NCBI RefSeq assembly: GCF_020405205.1
Contig: NZ_CP084469.1
Location: forward strand, 3,162,001-3,226,000
Reading direction: 5' to 3'
DNA: 64,000 bases
DNA from: Natrinema salinisoli
Lineage (GTDB): Archaea; Halobacteriota; Halobacteria; Halobacteriales; Natrialbaceae
A program made the position numbers and the translations under genes. Shown in pieces: positions 25,949 to 35,301 of the stretch. The notes under the pieces are model-generated. The model saw only the letters and a program-made list of their open reading frames with translations, ran no database searches and had not been told where the DNA came from. Numbering within the stretch: the first letter of the stretch is position 1; every line of letters begins with the position of its first letter.

Positions 25949-27065
25949 CGCTCTCGTCTGGGAGGACGTGCAATCCGGCGCGGCTCTTCAACACGGGAAC
26001 GGTCTCGGCCTCTGGATCGAAGTAGTCCGGCCGGGAGACGGTTTTCGCCTGGAACGTCTCGGGGTCGAGTATCTGCACGGCGTTGTCGTCCTCGACGGTG
26101 ACGACCGTCGCCTCGACCGCGTCCTCGAGATCGCCGAGTCTCCGTGCGTCCGGCGAATTGCCTTCCTCGTAGCTCGCCTCGTAGCGCTCGCCGGTCGTCA
26201 CGCGGACGCCCTTGAGGTTGCCGCGGGCGCTGCGGACGAGGACGGGACCGCCGTCGTCGTCGGCGAGGTCGATGACGTCGCCGGGGGTGTACGGCGGCAG
26301 GCGGACGGCGAACGTGACCCGGTAGACCTCGTTGCCGTCTTCGTCCTCCGTGACGAGGGTTTCGGCGTCGTTGACGGTGCCGCCGAACTCCTCGAGCATC
26401 TTGTTCGAGATCTTCTTGCCGATCTTGTTGGTCGAGACCTTGATGTTCAGGCCGTCGTCGGTTTCGCCGACTTCGGTGACGAAGGCGTTGCGGTCGCCCG
26501 TGGCCTCCATGTCTTCGACGATCTGGTTCGCGATCTCTTTCGCGCGTTCGGTCTCTTCGGTCGTGGGGGTTCGATCCTCGGCGCGGATTTGCACGATGCT
26601 GGCGTAGTAGTCGCCGGCGATCCGCCCGCAGCGGGTACAGGTCTGGCGGGCGATCTTGACCGGGACCGTCACCTGCTCTTCGACCGGCGTTCCCCGCACC
26701 ACGCCCGTGAAGAAACAGTGCATCCGGATCGTGTTCTGATCGACCTGCTCGGGGTCGATCTGCCAGGCGACGTCCTCGACGTCGACGTGGACGGCCAGCG
26801 CCTCGCTGACCTCTTCGATGGCGATGTCCGTGTAATCTTCCGCGCCGACGTCGACCCATCGATTCCCCCGATAGACCGCACCACAGCGGGAGCAGACGCG
26901 AACGTCGATCCGGTCCGGCGCGTCCACGAAGTCGAAGTCCTCGAAGTAACACGAATCGCAGAGTTCGACCTCCGCACCGGGCCGCAGCGGATCGTTCGCG
27001 TCGCTCGCCGACCGCTCGGGTACCGCATCCCCGCACCGGGGACAGAACGCACGCGACTCACTCAT
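25941..27065 (-). CDS. nmd3: NMD3-related ribosome-biogenesis protein
   Basis: 374 residues, start at 27065 (MSESRAFCPRCGDAVPERS). Three or four zinc-binding pairs are seen: CPRCG, CDSCYF, CSRCGAVYRG and CTRCGRIAGD, as in the N-terminal domain of eukaryotic NMD3, the adaptor of large-subunit export. A central region (STNKIGKKISNKMLEEFGG) and the eIF5A-like beta part (FAVRLPPYTPGDVIDL) follow. Archaeal versions lack the nuclear export signal and presumably act in 50S assembly. First gene of the nmd3-taw2 pair. Confidence 0.9.
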   Translation of the reverse strand: MSESRAFCPRCGDAVPERSASDANDPLRPGAEVELCDSCYFEDFDFVDAPDRIDVRVCSRCGAVYRGNRWVDVGAEDYTDIAIEEVSEALAVHVDVEDVAWQIDPEQVDQNTIRMHCFFTGVVRGTPVEEQVTVPVKIARQTCTRCGRIAGDYYASIVQIRAEDRTPTTEETERAKEIANQIVEDMEATGDRNAFVTEVGETDDGLNIKVSTNKIGKKISNKMLEEFGGTVNDAETLVTEDEDGNEVYRVTFAVRLPPYTPGDVIDLADDDGGPVLVRSARGNLKGVRVTTGERYEASYEEGNSPDARRLGDLEDAVEATVVTVEDDNAVQILDPETFQAKTVSRPDYFDPEAETVPVLKSRAGLHVLPDESDD

Positions 27066-27405
27066 TGCCCCCGTTTGGAACCTCGGGGAGTTAAGCGGCC
27101 TGTTGTGGCCCCTCGAGTCGCACGGGGTCGCTCGAATCGGCCACCGGGTCACCCTCGCGGCCCGCGATCGGTCCCGTCTCGTGACTGTCCCTCCTCTCTA
27201 CGCGAAACGGAGGGGGTCCTCGATAGAAGTAGTCAGACGACTGTCAGACAATGCTACAATTCACTGTCGTCAGACGTGACCACGTCACGCGGTCTCCATC
27301 CGAAACGAAGGGGTTAGAAAATGCAATGGATGCAGTATTTGATTGAGCGAAGACGGCGCTAAAAGTAATGTCTATATGACAGTTTCGATGTCGGTGGCGG
27401 TATCT
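27066..27405. other. intergenic stretch upstream of nmd3, no gene seen
   Basis: 340 bases. The part 27300-27380 is AT-rich for this genome (TTAGAAAATGCAATGG, then AAAAGTAATGTCTATATGAC) and has no sustained frame. Together with the adjoining truncated frame at 27406-27522 it looks like debris of a lost gene. Confidence 0.4.
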
Positions 27406-27522
27406 CTATTCGTTCTGCTCATTGCTCTCTCGAGGATCATCGACGAGTTCGTAGACTCTCGTGTCGTAGCGGTCGTGGATGTGCTCGTGCTCGGCTAGCC
27501 GAGTAAACCGGCTCGAGGACGA
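27406..27522 (-). pseudogene. C-terminal remnant of an unidentified gene
   Basis: The minus frame reads RFTRLAEHEHIHDRYDTRVY, then ELVDDPRESNEQNE and a TAG at 27406, but a TGA closes the frame only 39 codons upstream and there is no start codon. The His/Tyr/Asp-rich text looks like the tail of a haloarchaeal regulator. It is too short for a family call. Confidence 0.3.
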
Positions 27523-27580
27523 TCAGCCTCCACCGTCGTTTTCTACTAGCGTAACGGTCTCCGAACGTAGCGTCAATGTA

Positions 27581-27588
27581 CTTATTTT
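27581..27588 (+). promoter_or_regulatory. TATA box of htpX
   Basis: CTTATTTT is centred 26 bases before the ATG at 27611, which supports that start and a leaderless htpX-pspAB transcript. Confidence 0.6.
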
Positions 27589-27610
27589 TCCGGAGCCCCT
27601 CGGTTACGGT

Positions 27611-28498
27611 ATGAACTGGCAGGCGGACTGGGGATTGCGGTTTCGGATGTTCGTGACGATGTTCCTGCTGTTCGCGCTGTACATCGTCTTCGCCGGAGTG
27701 ATCACCGCTTACGTCGGCGGTGGGCTGTTGCTCTTTGGACTCATGTTCGGCGGATTCTCGCTCGTCCAGTACTACTTCAGCGACACGCTCACCCTCCGAA
27801 GCATGGGCGCGAAGACGGTCTCGGCCGACGAGTATCCGCAACTGCACGCCTCGATCGAACGGCTCTCTCAGCAGGCCGACCTTCCGAAACCGAAGGTGGC
27901 GGTCGTCGACTCGAAGGTTCCCAACGCCTTCGCGACCGGACGCAACCAGAAAAACGCGGCCGTCTGTGTGACGTCCGGGCTCATGAACTCGCTCGAGCAG
28001 GACGAACTCGACGGCGTCCTCGCACACGAACTCGCGCACGTGAAGAACCGCGACATGATGGTGATGACGATCGCCTCGTTCCTCTCGACCATCGCGTTCA
28101 TGATGGTCCGCTGGGGCGCGTTCTTCGGCGGCGGTCACGGCCGCGGTCGCGGCGGCGGGGGCGGCGGCATCGTCGTCGCCATCCTCGTCTCGCTGGTCGT
28201 CTGGATCATCAGCTACCTGCTCATTCGGGCGCTCTCCCGGTACCGCGAGTACGCCGCCGACCGCGGGGCCGCCGCCATCACCGGTAACCCCTCCGCGCTG
28301 GCCTCGGCGCTGCTGAAAATCTCGGGCGAGATGGACAAGGTCCCGAAAGACGACCTGCGCGAGGAGGCCGAGATGAACGCCTTCTTCATCATCCCGATCA
28401 AGTCCGGCATCGTCGGGCGGCTCTTCTCGACGCACCCGCCGACCGAGCGCCGCGTCGAACAGCTCCGCGACCTCGAGCGCGAAATGCAGTCCTTCTAA
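27611..28498 (+). CDS. htpX: HtpX-like membrane zinc protease (M48)
   Basis: 295 residues. Two N-terminal hydrophobic helices (FVTMFLLFALYIVFAG, GGLLLFGLMFGGFS) precede the catalytic domain. The zinc motif is GVLAHELAHVKNRD, with the third ligand Glu expected in YREYAADRGAAAI. A Gly-rich loop (GGGHGRGRGGGGGG) precedes the third membrane helix. HtpX degrades damaged membrane proteins. It is followed after 24 bases by pspAB, and the pair is probably an envelope-stress unit. Confidence 0.93.
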   Translation: MNWQADWGLRFRMFVTMFLLFALYIVFAGVITAYVGGGLLLFGLMFGGFSLVQYYFSDTLTLRSMGAKTVSADEYPQLHASIERLSQQADLPKPKVAVVDSKVPNAFATGRNQKNAAVCVTSGLMNSLEQDELDGVLAHELAHVKNRDMMVMTIASFLSTIAFMMVRWGAFFGGGHGRGRGGGGGGIVVAILVSLVVWIISYLLIRALSRYREYAADRGAAAITGNPSALASALLKISGEMDKVPKDDLREEAEMNAFFIIPIKSGIVGRLFSTHPPTERRVEQLRDLEREMQSF

Positions 28499-28522
28499 GG
28501 GATCTCCCACCTCACACGACCT

Positions 28523-29128
28523 ATGGGACTACTTGACGGACTCCGCGCGATCCTCGGCTCGCGCGCCGAGGCCGACGCTGGCCGCGACGCCGACCCCGAC
28601 GACCTCTTCGGGATGAGCACGGCCTACCTCACGATGGAGGCCGATCTGGGCTACGACTCGCTGGACGTCGGCGCGCTCTGTTTCTCCGGCGTCGACTCGA
28701 GCGACTTCCGGGACGCCGTCGACGAGGTCGAGGCGATCCTCGAGGCCGGACAGGAAGAGACCGGGACCGGCTTTTCGGTCACCGCGGACGATCACGGCTA
28801 TCACTGGGTGATCTTGGAGGACGACGACCCGGAGGATCTGATCACGAGCATGCACTTCGCCGCGGACACCTTCATCGAGCACGGCTACGGGTCGCGGCTG
28901 CTGGCGGCCGTCTTTGCGTACGAAAATCGGGATGGCCCCGCCTACTGGATCTACTCCTTCCGCCGGGGGCGGTTCTATCCGTTCGTTCCGCGGTCCGGTC
29001 GGGAGCGCGACTCGAGCGCGGAGTTCACCCTCGAGTCGGCGCTGGACGGGGAACTCGAGATCGAGCGCGAGAAGGAGTACTGGTATCCGCTCTGGCCCAG
29101 CGAGCGCGGGACGCATCCCTGGGAATGA
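28523..29128 (+). CDS. pspAB: PspA-associated protein PspAB
   Basis: 201 residues. Starts MGLLDGLRAILGSRAE and has a soluble alpha/beta pattern with many aromatic residues in the second half (YWIYSFRRGRFYPFVP and EKEYWYPLWPSERGTHPWE). I recognise the PspAB pattern, which is found beside HtpX in haloarchaea and actinobacteria. It probably modulates the membrane-stress response with the protease. No catalytic motif is visible. The name rests on recalled family appearance and on the htpX neighbour. Confidence 0.8.
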   Translation: MGLLDGLRAILGSRAEADAGRDADPDDLFGMSTAYLTMEADLGYDSLDVGALCFSGVDSSDFRDAVDEVEAILEAGQEETGTGFSVTADDHGYHWVILEDDDPEDLITSMHFAADTFIEHGYGSRLLAAVFAYENRDGPAYWIYSFRRGRFYPFVPRSGRERDSSAEFTLESALDGELEIEREKEYWYPLWPSERGTHPWE

Positions 29129-29622
29129 GTGCTGGGCGGGCGGGAGTGGCGGCGGCTCTCGCTTTGCGGTCCGTGTCCGGCTCCTCGTTCGGCTGACTCC
29201 CAAAGCATGTTGGAGTCACTGGTAATGCGGTGGCGCGTATAGACAGGAGTACGCGGCAGGAAGCCACATCATCACAACTGCGCCATACACCAGTTGCCCC
29301 CCTTTTCCTGCCGCAGCCGTTTCTTCGGTACCGAGCCGTCGGCTCGAGCGGAGTCGGGTATCGGCTCGAGAATGGCTGTCGAGTAGTCACGAATACGGAC
29401 TCGATAGCTGTCGTGCTGGCAACACGGAGTTGCCACACCCTCCCCACCCGATTCGTTCGCTCCGAAGTCGCTCACTCATCCCTCGCACGGCTTTGTTCCG
29501 CGATTCGCTTTTCGCTCACGGTTCCCGTCGGTCACCGTTCGCGTTTCGAGGCCTCACTTCGTTCGACCTCGCATCGCTCATCGCGTCCCAGCGCGCGCCA
29601 CCGCACGCCGGTGTCACCCACT
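29129..29622. other. intergenic region of about 490 bases, no gene seen
   Basis: No frame has coding character. A small hairpin GGCAAC/GTTGCC lies at 29418-29434. The rest is plain GC-rich sequence with CTCG/CGAG-rich words. The promoter of the next gene is at its right end. Confidence 0.45.
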
Positions 29623-29630
29623 GTTATACC
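29623..29630 (+). promoter_or_regulatory. TATA box of the propeller protein gene
   Basis: GTTATACC is centred 27 bases before the GTG at 29654, supporting this GTG start as the 5' end of a leaderless mRNA. Confidence 0.55.
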
Positions 29631-29653
29631 GGTTCGGTGGGTAGCCGCGACCA

Positions 29654-30871
29654 GTGACCGAGTGGAACCAGTACAAGGGAGATTCGCACAATTCGGGGCT
29701 TCGGCGCGACCTCGAGGGGCCGGCACGCGTGGGCGAGGCGTGGACGGCCGACCTCGCCGAATCGGTCGGGTCGCCGGTGCTCGATCGGGACACCGTCTAC
29801 GTCGGCACGAGTCGCGGCAACTGCTACGCCCTCGAGCGGGAGACGGGTCGCCGTCGGTGGACGTTCGAGACGACGGCGGCGACCGACGCGACGCCGGTCG
29901 TCACCCGCGAGCGGCTGTATCTGGGGACGAACGACGGCACGCTCTACGCGCTCGATCCTCCCACCGGCGAAGCGGAGTGGCAGGCCGAGCTACCGGGGTC
30001 GCTCGAGTCCGCGCTCGCCCTCTCCGACGGCCGACTCTACGCCGGCCACGTGGGCGGGTTGTCCGCGCTCGAGGCCGAGACGGGAACGGTCCTGTGGACG
30101 CACGAGACTGAGTCGGCAGTGGTCGGCTCGCCGGCCATCGCGGACGGCCGGGAGGGCGGACAGCGCCGGTCGGCGCTGGACGAGCACCGGGACGACGAGC
30201 TGGTTGATTCGATGGAGGGGTCGATGATGGTCGATTCCGAGCGGGGACAGGAACTGGAACCGGATCGACGGTGGGAGATCGATCAGGAGCGGGTGTTCGC
30301 CGGGACCGCGGACGGGACGGTGCTCGCGCTCGAGGCCGAGTCGGGCGAGGAGGTCTGGACTGCGCCGGTCGGCGGTGGCGTCGCGAGCGGGCCGACGATC
30401 GCCGACGGTCGCGTTTACGTCGGAGACGATGGGGGGACGATGCTCGCACTCGACGCGAACGCCGGTCACTCGTGGTTCACCTACGAGATCGCCGACGCGT
30501 TCACCACGTCCGCGACCGTGCTCGCGGACGCGGAGACGACGTTCATCGGTGCCGGAGACGGCTACCTCCACGTCACCGACACGACCGTCGGCCGCCGCAA
30601 ACTTCGCGGCTGGCTCTTTTCGCGCAAGGGGGTCGAACTCGACGGGCCGGTTCGGTCCTGTCCCGTCGTCGCCGGAAACGTCCTCTGCGTCGGCGATGCG
30701 ACCGGCTCTCTCTACGGAATCGACGTCGCCGATCCGGAGCCGCTGTGGCGGTTCACGGCCGACGAGGCCATCAGCGGAACGCCCGCGCTCGCCCCCGAAC
30801 GGCTGTACGTCGGCAGCGCGGACGAGCGCCTCTACTGTCTCGAGTGGGACGCCGAGGTACCACTGCGCTGA
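29654..30871 (+). CDS. PQQ-like beta-propeller protein
   Basis: 405 residues from GTG. About seven repeats of the pattern VYVGTSRGNCYALERETGRRRW, SPVLD.., LYLGTNDGTLYALDPPTG, SPAIADG, VFAGTADGTVLALEAESG and GTPALAPERLYVGSADERLYCLEW mark a BamB/quinoprotein-type propeller. There is no signal peptide, so it is probably cytoplasmic, unlike BamB. A polar insertion (residues about 175-215, QRRSALDEHRDDELVDS) interrupts one blade. No PQQ-ligand set can be assigned. It may be a scaffold for protein interaction. Upstream of radA but with its own promoter. Confidence 0.85.
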   Translation: MTEWNQYKGDSHNSGLRRDLEGPARVGEAWTADLAESVGSPVLDRDTVYVGTSRGNCYALERETGRRRWTFETTAATDATPVVTRERLYLGTNDGTLYALDPPTGEAEWQAELPGSLESALALSDGRLYAGHVGGLSALEAETGTVLWTHETESAVVGSPAIADGREGGQRRSALDEHRDDELVDSMEGSMMVDSERGQELEPDRRWEIDQERVFAGTADGTVLALEAESGEEVWTAPVGGGVASGPTIADGRVYVGDDGGTMLALDANAGHSWFTYEIADAFTTSATVLADAETTFIGAGDGYLHVTDTTVGRRKLRGWLFSRKGVELDGPVRSCPVVAGNVLCVGDATGSLYGIDVADPEPLWRFTADEAISGTPALAPERLYVGSADERLYCLEWDAEVPLR

Positions 30872-30988
30872 GACCGCCCCTCCGATTCGCGTCGTCGTGA
30901 CGCCCCTTCACTTCTAAATTCACTGTACCGATTTCGATTTCCCCCGCTTCCTGCCGGCACTTTCACTTTCACTCTCCTGTTAACGAGG

Positions 30989-30995
30989 GTTTATG
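30989..30995 (+). promoter_or_regulatory. TATA box of radA
   Basis: GTTTATG is centred about 28 bases before the ATG at 31020; an ATG inside the element (30993) is therefore not the start. Confidence 0.55.
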
Positions 30996-31019
30996 AGGGG
31001 TCCGGCACAACGAGGGAGT

Positions 31020-32051
31020 ATGCCCGAATCAGATCTCGAGGAACTCCCCGGCGTCGGACCGGCAACCGCAGACAAACTTCACGAGGCAGGCTTCGATTCG
31101 TATCAGAGCCTCGCCGTCGCCGCGCCGGCGGAGCTGTCGAACACGGCCGACGTCGGCGAGTCCACGGCCGCGGACATCGTTCGCGCAGCCCGGGGCGCCG
31201 CCGACATCGGCGGCTTCGAAACCGGCTCGACGGTACTCGAGCGACGAAACGAGATCGGCAAGCTGAGCTGGCACATCGACGAGGTCGACGACCTGCTCGG
31301 CGGCGGGATCGAGACGCAGTCGATCACCGAAGTGTACGGCGAGTTCGGTGCCGGCAAGTCCCAGGTCACCCACCAGATGGCGGTCAACGTCCAGCTCCCC
31401 CAGGAAGTCGGCGGCCTCCACGGGAGCGCCATCTTCGTGGACTCCGAGGACACTTTCCGTCCGGAGCGAATCGACGACATGGTTCGCGGGCTCCCGGACG
31501 AGGCCATCGACGCGACGCTCGAGGACCGCGAGATCGAGGGCTCGGCCGACGACGAAGAGGCGGTCGACGCGCTCGTCGAGGACGTCCTCGAGAAGATCCA
31601 CGTCGCGAAGGCGTTCAACTCCAACCACCAGATGCTGCTCGCCGAGAAGGCGAAGGAGCTCGCGGGCGAACACGAGGATTCCGAGTATCCCGTTCGACTG
31701 CTCTGTGTCGACTCGCTGACCGCCCACTTCCGCGCGGAGTACGTCGGTCGTGGCGAGCTCGCGGACCGACAGCAGAAGCTCAACAAGCACCTCCACGACC
31801 TCGACAAGGTCGGGAACCTCTACAACGCCGCCGTCATCGTCACGAACCAGGTCGCTTCGAACCCCGACTCCTACTTCGGCGACCCGACCCAGCCGATCGG
31901 TGGCAACATTCTGGGCCACAAGTCGACGTTCCGGATCTACCTCCGCAAGTCCAAGGGCGACAAGCGGATCGTCCGACTGGTCGACGCGCCGAACCTGGCC
32001 GACGGCGAGGCTGTCATGCGCGTTCAGGACGAAGGCCTAAAGCCGGAATAG
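31020..32051 (+). CDS. radA: DNA repair and recombination protein RadA
   Basis: 343 residues, the archaeal Rad51/RecA recombinase that forms filaments on single-stranded DNA and exchanges strands. An N-terminal helix-hairpin-helix domain ([35 protein letters not shown]) is followed by the linker with [12 protein letters not shown]. Walker A is [14 protein letters not shown], Walker [14 protein letters not shown], and the L2 region [18 protein letters not shown] is present. The start at 31020 fits both the family N-terminus and the TATA box. No intein is present. Confidence 0.97.
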   Translation: MPESDLEELPGVGPATADKLHEAGFDSYQSLAVAAPAELSNTADVGESTAADIVRAARGAADIGGFETGSTVLERRNEIGKLSWHIDEVDDLLGGGIETQSITEVYGEFGAGKSQVTHQMAVNVQLPQEVGGLHGSAIFVDSEDTFRPERIDDMVRGLPDEAIDATLEDREIEGSADDEEAVDALVEDVLEKIHVAKAFNSNHQMLLAEKAKELAGEHEDSEYPVRLLCVDSLTAHFRAEYVGRGELADRQQKLNKHLHDLDKVGNLYNAAVIVTNQVASNPDSYFGDPTQPIGGNILGHKSTFRIYLRKSKGDKRIVRLVDAPNLADGEAVMRVQDEGLKPE

Positions 32052-32147
32052 TCGGGCCGTCCGTTCTCTCTCGACCGATCGGGAGAGTCGCTCGGCCGAC
32101 CACCAGTTGCCGGACCGTCGGCCCGGATCGACGCGACGCGGGGACCG

Positions 32148-32155
32148 TTTTTATG
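32148..32155 (+). promoter_or_regulatory. TATA box of the epimerase gene
   Basis: TTTTTATG is centred 26 bases before the ATG at 32178. Confidence 0.55.
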
Positions 32156-32177
32156 CGCCTGTAACGAACCACGCACT

Positions 32178-33074
32178 ATGACCGGGACGGTTGTCGTCAC
32201 CGGTGGAAATGGTCGCATCGGTCGGGCCGTACTCGCGCACCTGTCCGACGAGGGGTACCGGACCGTCGACTGCGCGCGAGGCAAGCGACGCGAGGAGCGA
32301 TCGGACGAGTACCTCACGACGGACCTGCTCGACGCCGGCGAGGTCTACGGCTCGCTCGCGAAAAGCGACGCCGACGCCGTCGTTCACCTCGGAATGGTCC
32401 CGTCACCGGAGTCGACGCCGGGATTTCGGACCTACGAGAGCAACGCGATGTCGAGTTACCACGTCCTCGAGGCCGTGGGCGAACTCGGCATCGAGACGGT
32501 GACGCTGGCCTCGAGTCTCAGCGCGCTGGGCGGGGGGTACGAGCCCGAGCCGATCAGCGTCGACTACCTGCCCGTCGACGAGGACCACCGTCTCACGCCG
32601 TCGACCGCCTACGGCATCGGCAAGCAGACGCTCGAGATCGCGGCCGATGGGGTCGCACGTCGGCGTCGGGACCAACCGCGGACGATCACCTCTCTCCGAT
32701 TTCCGTGGATCGTCGACGACGAACGGGCCCGCGAGACCTTCCTCGAAGCCGACCGGACGCTGGCGGGACTGCGCGAGTCGGAGGCGTTCCACACCCAGCG
32801 CAACACGCTGTTTACATACGTCCACGTGACGGACGCAGTCGATCTGGTGCGCCGGACCGTCGAGGCGACGTTCGACGGCCACGAGCGCGTCTGGGTGTCG
32901 GCACCCGACACCAGCGTCGAGACCCCCAGCCGCGAGCTGGCGGCGGAGTGTTTCCCCGACGCTGAGGTTCGCGATGCGCTTCCGGAACGCGAGTACGCGC
33001 CGCTGGTCGACGTCTCGAGGGCGGAGACGCTGTTCGACTGGCGTCCGGAGTGGAGCTGGCGGCGGTCGATCTGA
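32178..33074 (+). CDS. NAD-dependent epimerase/dehydratase family protein
   Basis: 298 residues of the extended short-chain dehydrogenase type. The nucleotide-binding motif is VVVTGGNGRIGRAVL, the Ser of the triad lies in TLASSLSALG, and Tyr and Lys are in STAYGIGKQTLE. TSLRFPWIVDD follows as in sugar epimerases. The protein ends in DVSRAETLFDWRPEWSW, a typical NDP-sugar epimerase-like tail. Substrate unknown. It is downstream of radA but has its own TATA box. Confidence 0.87.
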   Translation: MTGTVVVTGGNGRIGRAVLAHLSDEGYRTVDCARGKRREERSDEYLTTDLLDAGEVYGSLAKSDADAVVHLGMVPSPESTPGFRTYESNAMSSYHVLEAVGELGIETVTLASSLSALGGGYEPEPISVDYLPVDEDHRLTPSTAYGIGKQTLEIAADGVARRRRDQPRTITSLRFPWIVDDERARETFLEADRTLAGLRESEAFHTQRNTLFTYVHVTDAVDLVRRTVEATFDGHERVWVSAPDTSVETPSRELAAECFPDAEVRDALPEREYAPLVDVSRAETLFDWRPEWSWRRSI

Positions 33075-33332
33075 CCGTCTCGGGTCGACGTCGTCGGGAT
33101 GGGAAGGGATTTCCACGCCGCTCCGGACCAACGCGGCGTTCGACGATCCTCGCCGTGACGGATATTCAAATCAGCCGCGGCGCTCGAGGTCCCGAGATCC
33201 ACCGGGGAGCTTCTCGAGCGATCGCTCACCGCGATCGATGCTGACGCCAGTCGTTACGTCTTGGTCCGAATCCTCGAGCGATAGAATAGAACGCGACTCC
33301 CGATGCTCGGTCGACGTCGGAGACGAAGCCGC

Positions 33333-33752
33333 TCAGTCCTCGGTCGTCGTCTTGTCGACGTCGAGTTCGCCCTGGTAGATCTCCGCGCCGTCCTGTGCGA
33401 CCTTCTCGGCCAACACCGCGCACTTGATCCGCATCGGCGAGATGTCGACGCCGAGCATGTCGATGACGTCGTCGCGATCCATCTCGTGGAGTTCCTCGAT
33501 CGTCTTCCCGGCGAGTTTCCCCGAGAGCATGCTGGCAGAGGCCTGACTGATCGCACAGCCGTCACCCTGGAAGGCAACCCGCTCGATCGTCTCCTCGTCG
33601 TCGGCGAGCTTGACGTCCATGCGAATCTCATCGCCGCACATCGGGTTCTCCCCGATGTGGGTAAACGTCGGATCCTCGAGTTCCCCGTAGTTCCGGGGGT
33701 TCTTGTAGTGGTCGAGAATCTGCTGTCGGTACATATCGGAGCCCAGTCCCAT
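33333..33752 (-). CDS. sufU: SufU/IscU-like iron-sulfur scaffold
   Basis: 139 residues. The three scaffold Cys are in ENPMCGDEIRM, FQGDGCAISQASAS and RIKCAVLAEK; the Asp in MCGD is conserved in this family. It starts MGLGSDMYRQQILDHYKNPR as usual. A TATA-like TTTTACAA (33778-33785) on the minus strand predicts a leaderless mRNA. Its normal partner, cysteine desulfurase sufS, lies 4 kb upstream on the same strand, separated by accessory genes, whereas in other haloarchaea the two are usually side by side. Confidence 0.93.
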   Translation of the reverse strand: MGLGSDMYRQQILDHYKNPRNYGELEDPTFTHIGENPMCGDEIRMDVKLADDEETIERVAFQGDGCAISQASASMLSGKLAGKTIEELHEMDRDDVIDMLGVDISPMRIKCAVLAEKVAQDGAEIYQGELDVDKTTTED

Positions 33753-33908
33753 CGTTGGATACGGATAGGCCAGTGAGTTGTAAAAGGGTTCCGGGGCCGG
33801 AACGGGCGGTCAGACCGGAATTCGGCGGGTTCGAGGCTGCTGGTCGACTTTCGCCGACTCGGGGACCCGGCCGTGGTCACACCTGTTGTTGGTGCGTTTT
33901 GCTCCGAG

Positions 33909-34541
33909 TCACGTCTCGCCCGCGACTTCTCCGTCGAACCGCTCGAGGTACTCGCGAACGAATCCCGCCCGATCCGCGGCGAGGTCCCGACCGACGTCGG
34001 TGTACATCCGTTCCGGGAGGTCGAGAATCTTCTTGTGGACGTGATTGTACTGGGTCGCACCGGCGTCGGTGTCGTCATCTTCGACCGGTCGAGCGGGGTC
34101 GTGGATCGGATCGCCGAGCTCGCCGCCGTAAGCGAACACGCGGGCGATGCCGACCGCGCCGAGCGCGTCGAGGTTGTCCGCGTCGGAGACGAGTTTCGCC
34201 TCGAGCGTCGCGGGGTCGATATCGGTCGAGTAGCGGTGGGCGCGGATACAGTGCTGGACGCGTTCGATCGTGTCCGTCGCCGCGCCGAGATCGAGCAGGA
34301 TCCGTCCGCCCTCCCGGGCACCCCAGCTCGCGTGGTCGTCGATCTCGCCGCAGTCCTCCCGGGTCCGGCCGATATCGTGGAGGGCGACGGCGAGGTGGAC
34401 GACTCGCTCGTCGACCGGTTCGGGATGTCGGTCGACGAGCGTCTCGGCGAGCGTGTCGACCCGCTGGACGTGGTGCCAGTCGTGGGCCGGCGACGCGTCG
34501 ATGAAATACGACCGGGCGCGGTCGCGGACTGCCTCGAGCAT
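33909..34541 (-). CDS. HD-domain phosphohydrolase
   Basis: 210 residues. The first His is in SPAHDWHHVQRV, the HD pair in LAVALHDIGRT, further metal ligands in DHASWGAREG, and the Asp in KLVSDADNLDALG. This is the YpgQ/YedJ-like HD fold acting on nucleotides or related phosphates. The protein ends with VREYLERFDGEV. Substrate unknown. It lies between sufU and a receiver protein, in the stretch that separates sufU from sufS. Confidence 0.88.
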   Translation of the reverse strand: MLEAVRDRARSYFIDASPAHDWHHVQRVDTLAETLVDRHPEPVDERVVHLAVALHDIGRTREDCGEIDDHASWGAREGGRILLDLGAATDTIERVQHCIRAHRYSTDIDPATLEAKLVSDADNLDALGAVGIARVFAYGGELGDPIHDPARPVEDDDTDAGATQYNHVHKKILDLPERMYTDVGRDLAADRAGFVREYLERFDGEVAGET

Positions 34542-34600
34542 CGTCGGTCGTGTTCGGGCGACCGGCTGATAAGCGCGCCGTCATCGACGGCGATCGTCGG

Positions 34601-35080
34601 TCAGTTCCGATTCGAATCGTTCAGCGGTTGCTCAGTTGATTTCTGGACGATCGCGACCCAGAACTCCTCGATCGACCGGACGAAGTCGACGAAGTCCCCG
34701 GGCTCGAGGGGCTTTTGCATGTAGCTGTCCGCCTCGATCCCGTGCGATTGCACGATCCGTTCCCCCGCGTCCGAACTCGTGAGGACGATGACCGGAATAT
34801 CGCTCAACCCGGGGTCGTTTTTCAGTTCCGAGAGGACCTCGATCCCGCTCTTGCCGGGAAGCTGGGGCTCGAGGAGGACGATGTCCGGACACGGCCTGTC
34901 CGCGTACTCGTTTCGCTGGTGGACGAAATCGAGCGCTTCCTCCCCGTCGGGGACGATATCGACGGTGTTGACGAGCTTTCCGTCTCTGAAATTCTCCTCG
35001 AAGAGGCGGCTGTCGCCGGGATTCGGCTCGACCAGGAGGATATCGATCGGTTCGTCCGGTTGCTCCTCGTCTGTACTCAT
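34601..35080 (-). CDS. single-domain receiver protein with Glu at the phosphorylation site
   Basis: 159 residues from ATG 35080 (MSTDEEQPDEPIDILLVEPN). The CheY-like fold is clear: ILLVEPNPGDSRL, IVLLEPQLPGKSGIEVL, VIVLTSSDAGE, and SYMQKPLEPGDFVDFV with the conserved Lys. The phospho-acceptor Asp is replaced by Glu (residue 71), and the acidic pair before NPGD is Glu-Pro in place of Glu-Asp. The protein therefore may be locked in an active-like or phosphorylation-independent state. A minus-strand TATA GGTTTTAACCCC sits 26 bases upstream. No kinase is adjacent. Confidence 0.87.
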   Translation of the reverse strand: MSTDEEQPDEPIDILLVEPNPGDSRLFEENFRDGKLVNTVDIVPDGEEALDFVHQRNEYADRPCPDIVLLEPQLPGKSGIEVLSELKNDPGLSDIPVIVLTSSDAGERIVQSHGIEADSYMQKPLEPGDFVDFVRSIEEFWVAIVQKSTEQPLNDSNRN

Positions 35081-35100
35081 TTCCCACACGTAGGAATTAG

Positions 35101-35112
35101 GGGGTTAAAACC
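35101..35112 (-). promoter_or_regulatory. TATA box of the receiver gene
   Basis: GGTTTTAACCCC on the minus strand, centred 26 bases before the ATG at 35080. Confidence 0.55.
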
Positions 35113-35301
35113 TCGATGTCGGCCGAATTGGAAAGTCTCAATCCGCGAACACTCACGAAATCGAGCGCAGCGACCCTGACGACGAGTCGGGTGAGTCACT
35201 GTGCGCTGGGATGGGGTGATTCCGGAGGCACTCGATGCACTGTCGGCTAGTTATCCGTCACATTAGCAGTAGATATAAGTAACTATAGGTAAACGATCTA
35301 A

